Source of the DNA: Cycas panzhihuaensis | Lineage: Eukaryota > Cycadophyta | DNA length: 64,000 nt | NCBI GenBank assembly: GCA_023213395.1 | Contig: CM041465.1 | Location: 84,575,741-84,639,740, forward strand | Direction of reading: 5' to 3' | In this document: in pieces, positions 57,105 to 64,000 of the stretch | Layout of the letters: the number at the start of each line of letters is the position of its first letter | Position numbering within the stretch: position 1 is the stretch's first letter | Program-made: the position numbers and the translations under genes | The notes under the pieces: generated by a model | Told to the model about the DNA's origin: nothing | Seen by the model: the letters and a program-made list of their open reading frames with translations, nothing else | Database searches by the model: none

Positions 57105-58130
57105 TTACTCATCAAACTTAACATCCCAACTAATTAAGATTTTATTCCCTTGAAGATTCCAAAGTTGATAAGCCTTACACTTAGGAGAGTACCCCATAAA
57201 AATACACTTTAAACTCTTGGGATCCAATTTCTTTTGATTTTTGTCTGGGATGTGTGCATAGGTAATGCACCTAAATACCTTAAAATAATTAATAGAAGGT
57301 TTCTGACTAGTCCAACATTCTTTAAGGGTAATGCCACGAACAACAGAAGTAGGTACCTTATTCAAAACATGAACTGTTGTCGCCACAGCTTCTGCCCAAA
57401 ACTTGGGAGGAAAACTCTTACCATGCACCATGCATCTTACCATTTCCATTATGGTACGATTTTTTCTTTCTGTTACACCATTTTGTTGTGGGGTATATGG
57501 AACAGTAAATTCCCGCTTGATACCATTGGCAAGACAGAGTTGATGAAAGGCATTGTTATCATACTCCTTTCTATTATCACTTCTTAATTTCTTAATTTTC
57601 ATACCACATTCATTTTTAACACAAGTTTTCCATTCACAAAATCTATCAAATACATCAGACTTGTTTTTCAAAAAGAAAACCCAAGTTTTTCTGCTGAAAT
57701 TATCCACAAACACAAGCACATAGCGAGCTCCAGAAATAGAAGGATTTGATAATGGACCCATTAGTTTAGTATGGAGAAGTTCAAGTTTCTCTTTTGCCCT
57801 CCATGCATTATCTCTAGCAAAAGGGTATCGATGATGTTTTCCATACATACACCCTTCACAAGCACCCTTTGAACATTGAATTTTAGGCAAACCAATTACC
57901 ATCTTTAATCGATTCATTAAATTGATACTACCATGGTTAAGATGACCCAATATTTCATGCCACAACTTACTCACATCATCAGCACTGGAAATGAAAATAT
58001 AAGAATCCTGTTGGGTTTTAAAAGACTCAAACACCCAAAAGTTATCTTGTACTTTCCCAGTAGCAACAATAGAGAAGTGTTTCTTTAGATCTCTAACTAA
58101 ACCTTTATTATTATAGAGCTCTATTTTCAT
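57105..58130 (-). pseudogene. Copia-5 integrase
   Basis: Open frame of 341 codons. HHCC domain: LWHEILGHLNHGSINLM and GACEGCMYGKHHR. Core: LHTKLMGPLSNPS, VFVDNFSRKTWVFFLKNKSD, LRSDNRKEYDNNAF, TPQQNGVTERKNRTIMEMVR. The first catalytic Asp (normally HTDLMGP or similar) is Lys, the second Asp and the Glu are present. C-part: NYFKVFRCITYAHIPDKNQK and ISWDVKFDE before the stop. Full length for this domain, but the lost Asp argues against activity. Confidence 0.92.
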
Positions 58131-59216
58131 ACCTTGCTTACAAATTTCCTAGGCTGAGAGAAGATTTAGCTTCATTTGAGGCACGTAATAAACACCATCA
58201 AATTTTTCATGTGTAAGTGAAACAGTTATAATACCTTCTATAGGCAAAACACTGGTATCTCCAAGAATCATATTAGCATTAATTAAACCTGTATCTAAGG
58301 CATCAAAAATATGCTTTTGATAAGTGATGTATTTTTTAGCACTTGAGTCTAGGATCTAATAATCTTTCTTTTCAGATGACATTGTTGATGCCCGAATACA
58401 ATGTGCTACAACACTTTTCCCCTTATCATCTCGACTTACCTTATGCTTATCCTGTTTCTTAATCCGATAGTTTCTTTCCCTATGACCATCTTTCTTGCAG
58501 TAGTTGCACCTTCCCACTAACTTCTTCTTTTCATGAGAGGTCTCACCAATCTTCTATGTAGACATGTTTTCATAGAATATATCCTTCTTCTGTGTCTTTA
58601 TTATCAAGGCCTGATTTGAAACTGAACCAATAAGCATCCTATGATGCTTCAATTTGGCATCTTCAGCTAAGATCATATTTTTTAAGGACTCAAACGAATC
58701 ACCTTCCATGGCTTCATCACTCCTATAAACTATCTGAAAGGTGGCAAATGTAGCTGGTAACTTTAACATAATAATGGCAAACAACAAAGCATCATCAATT
58801 GAGTTTGATTTCAATTCATCCAACTTATTTCTCAAATTAGCAATCTTATTTAAGAAGGCACTAATGTTATTTTCATCTTCCACCTTTGCACTTAATAATT
58901 CCATCATGAGGGCAACTCGACGATTTATCTTCTTTTTCTCAAAAGTCTCACATAGTTTGGTCCATATTTCATACAGAGTTTCAAGATTATGCATTAAAGC
59001 TCTTTGATCAGGAGCCAAAGATAGCTTAAGTAACCCAACAACCATAAATTGTCTCTCTTCGACACGTACACGATCTTTTTCATCCAAAGGCAGGCTTAAC
59101 AAAGGTGACTTAGTGATTCCCCATAATTAATTTACCATTAAAATGAGCTCCATGTGTGCTTTCCACTCATTAAAATTATTTCCATTGAACGTAACTAATG
59201 GTGCAAGCTTCTCCAT
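58131..59216 (-). pseudogene. Copia-5 Gag and protease
   Basis: Gag starts at ATG 59,216 (MEKLAPLVTFNGNNFNEWK), has a TAA near 59,130, then an open frame 58,554-59,102 with LAPDQRALMHNLETLYEIW, MELLSAKVEDENNISAFLNK and FESLKNMILAEDAKLK. The knuckle CNYCKKDGHRERNY has Tyr for the last Cys. The protease motif reads ILDSSAKKYITYQKH, with Ser for Gly after the active Asp-Ser. FDGVYYVPQMKLNLLS closes the domain. Confidence 0.9.
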
Positions 59217-60696
59217 GAATTAAATGACAAAATAACTCAGAAATCCAATTTAAAATCATAACTCATAATTGTCTTAAGCCAGGCACTTTAGAATCTCACA
59301 CATATGAACCAAAACTCTCAAGTTTGATTAAATTAATGCAATCATTAGTTATTTTTCTAATCACCCAGATATAATCCCATATGTCAATCAACCAAAAGAA
59401 AACCCTCTGCCCATATTTCAACTCTGTTGCACACCACAATTGGTAACAAAAAAATACCTCTATAATATCCTTAATACAATTGCAGACATCAAACTACTAT
59501 TACACACTTCGCTGAACCGCAATTGTTGCAACTATCAACTGTTAAAAAAAATTAACCCATAATTTTCAATGACTAAAAAACAACCATGATATACGCAACA
59601 CGTACCATCTATTATAGAGCCACATTGTCTGTAAAAGAGCCACAAATGCAAACCATTCAACTTTCAAATTCTACACCATGTTACAAGCTAGAGTGTAAAC
59701 ATCACAATGCCACAACATAATGCCATGATGTAACAAATTGTATAGACTGCACTGAGTGACTGGTACAAGACCCAATGATATAGACAGTTCCGTGCAAGAC
59801 TAGATACCACACAAAGAGTGACGATGAAGACTGCAATATGTGAACAATTCAAAACGTAGTTCCATGCAGGACTGGATATCGTAAAGAGTGACGATAAAGA
59901 CTACAATATGTGACGGTTCAAGATGTAGTTTTGTGCACATCGCAAGTGTGATAATCGAAGGTAGAATCATGCAAGATACAACAATCGATGAAGTCTGCAC
60001 TATAGGTGCCTTTTGCATGATGAAGACATGGAAACTAGATACGGCAAAAGCACGGATCATGAAGAGTGATTAAGAAGGATTGAGCAACTCATAAACCGTG
60101 GGTTCAATTAATGAAAAATAAAAACGATGGCTGGAAGAAAGGCAAAGGCAATAGTGGTTGGATATTAAGGAAGGAGTCTCCACATCTCTTAGTGATCATC
60201 TGATGATGCACACATCAATCTAGGTGCAACATTTATATAGAGGATATAATCATATCATTTTATGACAGAGTTTGAGTAGAATATTGACAACAGATAGGGG
60301 AAATCAAAGTACTATGGTTGATAGCCAGAATTCTTCAAGGATGATTAGCTAAATATAAACATTGAGGGTAAAGGGATATCAACACAACATATCGATGTTC
60401 TACAACAAGTTTATAGGTTTTATAATGATACACGAATAGTTAAAAAGACATTGGTATGTAGAAGAGTTAAGACATGGCAATAGAGCAAGGGAAATAAAGA
60501 GATAATCATAAAATACCTCTAGATGAGACCAAAAAAGGGCGACTGCAACATCTTCAAGGATGATTCACCTTCAAATTCTTCTCAAACTTCAAACAAGTTG
60601 TACCAACTCTCCAAAACACTAAAAACTTCTTCTAAACGTCCAGCAATCAGATCAAGATACCATGTGGCTCATCTAGTGGTAGCGTACACCTCCACA
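59217..60696 (-). other. Copia-5 leader, about 1.5 kb
   Basis: No domain seen. Holds a tandem repeat at 59,787-59,927 (separate entry). The plus/minus frames at 59,800-60,073 are shadows of this repeat. Confidence 0.55.
59787..59927. repeat. Tandem repeat in the Copia-5 leader, period 69-72 bp
   Basis: GTTCCGTGCAAGACTAGATA at 59,787 and GTTCCATGCAGGACTGGATA at 59,859, each followed by AAAGAGTGACGATRAAGACT and CAATATGTGA. A third start (GTTTTGTGCACATCG) follows at 59,928 and soon diverges. Confidence 0.85.
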
Positions 60697-60707
60697 CTCT
60701 AATACCA

Positions 60708-60955
60708 TGTTAAAAAAATGGGAGCAGAACCAGATCGATCATACACACCAATCTCAGAAATGAATACACATGATATCCAATGGGAAAACTCGCCTTACAA
60801 CATTTGATTACATTGATCCAAAAAGCATGAGAGTACAAGGAGATCTTCAGATATATATAGATCTATAAGACCTCAAAATAAACATCTGTCAGCCTAAAAA
60901 TAATAAATAAAGATATATGCTTAATATTTACATTAGTCGGGTAGTATTTTTAACA
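60708..60955 (-). repeat. Copia-5 5' LTR, 248 bp
   Basis: Same ends as the left LTR; abuts the primer site on its left side. Confidence 0.94.
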
Positions 60956-61019
60956 ATTATATCATTTACTCACCACCATACTTCATCTTTTGTATGCATA
61001 GCATATTATTTTTCTAGCA

Positions 61020-62009
61020 TGTCCTTGATGATAAATAATTATCTTTTAGAATATCGATGGTCTTTATACCATTTTTTGTTGCATTTAAAGCATAACCTTT
61101 TGACCTCTTCTCATCAAATTCTTGTATGGTCATTCCTCAAATAGTTAGTAAATGTGACACAACTAGGGCATGTGATGCATGTGATGGTATTCTCTTGTCT
61201 ACATATGGTTATATAAACTATCAAGACACCTTATATTTTACTTCAATATGGTGTGCTAGCCTTATAGTTTATGTGATTTATGTAGGATTCAAGAGATGGA
61301 GTTCATGTTTAATCTCATATTGAAGTCTACCAATGTATAGTTCTAGCTTTTATTCCTCACTCAAGTTCTTAACTTATTCACAAAGGAATTGGTATGTACA
61401 GGTATATTCTAAAATTATATTATCTTGTCGAATCTTTGTGAGTTGATTAAAATAGTCATTATCCTAAATATTATCATATTGGGTCTTAATGTCCTTAATA
61501 AAATAGTCCCAATTATAATTGAGTCTATTAACCTTCTTCTTCACCTACTAGTACTACTAATAGGGCTTAGATTCCATATGTAGAGAGGCTATTGACATCT
61601 TTTTATCTTTTAGGACTTAATAAAGGGAAAAATATTGTTCCATTTATGACACCCAAGTTGAAATGTCATTACCTTTAAATTTTTTGAGCTCTACCTTTGG
61701 AAGGAAGGTTGGCCTCCCTTGTCTATTATCATAATGACCATCATCCATGCCTACGTTATGATATTCTTATTGAGATGTATCATCCAAATTAAGTTTCTTT
61801 TTTTCTTTGTGGTGGTAGTCATCCTCCTTAACTTGGTTATCCTTGTTAGTGAAATATTTCTCTAATAGGGCAGTCATATTGGATATTTGAAGGGCTAATT
61901 TTTTTATTGTGTGTTATACCTCTTGAAGCTTGACATATGTTTCCCTTCTTAATGGGACAATTATATCACTAAGTTTGATGCTCTAATTGGGGTTAATTTT
62001 AGGGGCCAT
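61020..62009 (-). pseudogene. H Gag, copy 2
   Basis: Second copy of 50,737-51,726, with ATG at 62,009 and the knuckle LCFKCNKKWYKDHRY at its end, again with Tyr for the last Cys. It stops at the same base against the E LTR. More stops than copy 1, so no long open frame. Confidence 0.8.
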
Positions 62010-62406
62010 TTTCCTTCCTAGTGTTAACTTAATATTATCTTATGAATATGGGTTCCTAAAGATGTTAAGCCCTTAGTGGGTGTCTTTAAACTATTGTCCC
62101 ACTTATTTTGTAATTTTCTCTCTTTCTTCATATCTTTTTTTTAACTTTTTTTATTTTTTACTTTTTCACATTTTTGCTTTTGTATTTTTATTATAATGAC
62201 TAACTAACTAACTGTGTGTACATAAACTAATGATAAAGTAGTTGGATACAATAGATTTTATAGATTGGCAATAATTGGTTCACTAACTAACCAAGTATAT
62301 TGGGTATAGGATTATTTACTTTTTAGGCTCTCTAATATATTGATCTTAGTCACAAATAGTACAACTTATAAAGGCTAACACTCTACTCTATAGTCATACT
62401 GATAGA
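62010..62406 (-). other. H 5' leader part, copy 2
   Basis: Copy of 51,727-52,123, pyrimidine-rich on the plus strand near 62,120. No primer site for H seen. Confidence 0.5.
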
Positions 62407-64000
62407 TGTTAATGCATCAAGGTCATTAGATTAATTATATGAAGGTGACTTTAGGTTAGCTAAGTCACATAGTTAAATGTAATTTCATTTACATTTAAGT
62501 GTAATTTTAGGATCATGTCATTAGGCAAAAAACTCCTTTGGAAACCCTAATATACATCCTATGATATATAAGGCTGAATGTGAAAGAGAGTCATACTTCT
62601 CACCTCTTATTTTTTCTCTCAATCTTGTTCTCTTCATTTTACTCTTATTATGTGCCATTGTTTTAGTGTAGTGGGGTGTGCCAACTAGATCCTTCACTCA
62701 ATAATTAGTATTAGAGCCATTGTTGGCCACATTTCCCCATTAGACTTATATGGAGCCATTAATGCCTCTCACTCACAACTCATGTAAGGTTGAGAACTTT
62801 CTTTTATATTAGAGAACTTAAAATTATATTATTTTATATGTTGCTGTTTTCTCTATATGTGCAAAATTTTAGAGGTGAAAAAGATAGATTTTTGAAGCTG
62901 TTTAGTTGTCAAAACAACCCTAGAAGCATTAAAGACCTAAAATTTTATGAAAATTTTGACCATCTTATATTTTGATAAAATCTGATCTATAGGGTCACCT
63001 TACCAAGAGAATCATTTTTGTCTTCTAGAGAAACTTTAGATTCAACCTAAAATATCTAGTTTTGAATAAAATAAAAGGTTAAAATTTGTAGATGAGTAAC
63101 TTAGAGTACTTTTCTTAATAAAATCCTTTAAATATGATCTAAACATATAAATTTTTTTTTAAGAGATCCAGTAGATTTATATCTCTGGATCATTTTGAGA
63201 TAAATCTCATCAAATTTGATCCACTAGTTAATGAGATCTTTGTAGTTTTCTAATGGATGCTGAATTTGCCTCCTTAACCCCACAAAAAATATTAAGATGG
63301 CATTTTGGGTGGTTTTTTAGCTATTTTTGGAGATAATACAGAAAGAGATTTGGTGTACTTGTCAAGATGAAGCCTTTAACATATTGAAGTTTGGATTTTG
63401 AGATAGTGAATCTGGCAAGATTTTACTTTTGTATTTTTTTTAAACAAAAAAAAAAAATTATCCCTTTTTCAAAAATCTAACTTCATTATCTTATTAGAGA
63501 CAATATTATGAATACTTTTTTCTTCTGTTGTAAATTTAAATTCTATCATTTTGACTTCTATATTTGTAATTTTTAGAAAATTTTGCCCATTTATTATTAT
63601 TTATAAATTTTGTGAGAAAAAAAAATAACAAAATAGGAAAAAATAGCATGCATCTAGATTTAGAAAAATCAACATTTTAGTAGCAAGTTGATCCAATTTT
63701 TAGCCCTTTATGGCTTTTCTATTGGAATTTCCAAAAACATATTTAGAAACGTGATACTAAAGTAAGGGAAACATTAGATTGGAAGCAATATTTGGTTCCC
63801 CTACTAAATCTAACATGCTCTTTCTATTTCCACACATAGCATAAAGCAACATATAAAGTAGAAATAACAACAAAGCAAGCATGAAAAGTAAGCAAGCACA
63901 TTTGGTATCTTTCCATTTTAGTTTTTAGTTATTCAAAAACATATTGTATTACTTCCTAAAAGGAATCTCATCTATACGATTTATATCGGTAGTTCTTGAC
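62407..64000 (+). mobile_element. L: LTR retrotransposon start, cut by the right window edge
   Basis: 5' LTR from TGTTAATGCATCAAGG at 62,407 to about 62,704 (ACTCAATAA), followed by TAGTATTAGAGCC (62,706-62,718), a decayed TGGTATCAGAGCC primer site. The LTR holds a TATATAAGG promoter-like box near 62,567. From 62,720 to 64,000 I see no gag domain; frames such as 62,790-62,975 are short and AT-rich, so this is leader or decayed sequence. Inserted in the H leader before the segmental duplication. Confidence 0.65.

Larger units (their letters stand above)
54964..60955 (-). mobile_element. Copia-5: complete but decayed Ty1/copia element
   Basis: Minus strand, two LTRs of 248 bp (54,964-55,211 and 60,708-60,955) with about 16 differences by eye, ends TGTTAAA...TTTAACA. 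Flanks ATTGT and ATTAT are a target duplication with one change; the uninterrupted copy at 50,68x reads CATTATTGTATCATT. Primer site (minus strand TGGTATTAGAG) at 60,697-60,707; polypurine tract TTAAGGGGGGATG next to the left LTR. Long leader, then gag, PR, IN, RT, RNase H. One of the better preserved elements here. Confidence 0.94.
54903..61019 (+). repeat. E LTR remnant, last ~120 bp, split by Copia-5
   Basis: Two pieces (54,903-54,963 and 60,956-61,019) that join to match 50,618-50,736, ending ATTTTTCTAGCA, followed by H gag copy 2 at the same base as in unit 1. Confidence 0.85.
52266..62551. repeat. Tandem segmental duplication, unit 2, internally deleted
   Basis: Repeats K gag and leader, then jumps at about 54,903 straight into the last ~120 bp of the E LTR, H gag, H leader and the start of the L LTR. 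The K LTR, H pol and the E body are absent. Copia-5 inserted later in the E LTR remnant. The jump point is GTGATAGA in K (32,970) followed by TTCCATCCCC of the E LTR (50,627). Confidence 0.75.

Noticed and set aside
57234-57587. Plus-strand open frame of 117 codons
   Set aside because: Antisense shadow of the Copia-5 integrase.

Overview
This 64-kb window is nuclear DNA of a land plant with a large, repeat-rich genome. A seed plant, perhaps a gymnosperm, fits best, but the species cannot be read from the sequence. I see no intact host gene, rRNA, tRNA or CRISPR array. Almost everything is LTR retrotransposon sequence (Ty1/copia and Ty3/gypsy), decayed by stops and frameshifts and inserted element into element. 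Element names used here (Copia-1 to Copia-5, Tat-1, Gypsy-2, E, H, K, L) are local labels only.

Left third (1-23,174). A minus-strand Copia-1 runs off the left edge and ends in an LTR at 4,936-5,233. Next come a decayed plus-strand ORF resembling the plant mobile domain (PMD) family (5,538-7,480) and a minus-strand Tat-type gypsy element (Tat-1) with gag, PR, RT/RNase H and IN between 13,860 and 8,325. The putative Tat-1 5' LTR starts at 15,119. Copia-2 (17,899-23,174, plus strand) is structurally complete, with two LTRs and a perfect CTAGA target-site duplication (TSD).

Right two thirds (23,927-64,000). This part is a layered nest. The oldest recognisable layer is a minus-strand gypsy element, H. 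Its pol lies at 33,703-34,691 and its gag at 50,737-51,726, split by the plus-strand, apparently non-autonomous element E (34,697-50,736). H was also hit by the minus-strand element K (LTR 33,312-33,702, gag near 24,000) and, in its leader, by element L. E was hit by Copia-3 (36,102-41,385, TSD TTTTG) and Copia-4 (41,640-49,085). K was hit by Gypsy-2 (26,353-32,768).

Part of this nest is present twice. K gag and leader recur at 52,266-54,903, and the E-LTR/H-gag/L-LTR block recurs at 60,956-62,551. Shared junctions and an empty Gypsy-2 site indicate a tandem segmental duplication with a large internal deletion in the second unit. Copia-5 (54,964-60,955) later inserted into the E LTR remnant of that unit. 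L continues to the right edge.

Nothing here forms a working pathway. The elements share a replication scheme: initiator-tRNA-type primer sites (TGGTATC...), Gag, then Pol. Stops, frameshifts or lost catalytic residues have broken most coding regions, and many stops look like C-to-T decay of CAG or TGG to TAG.
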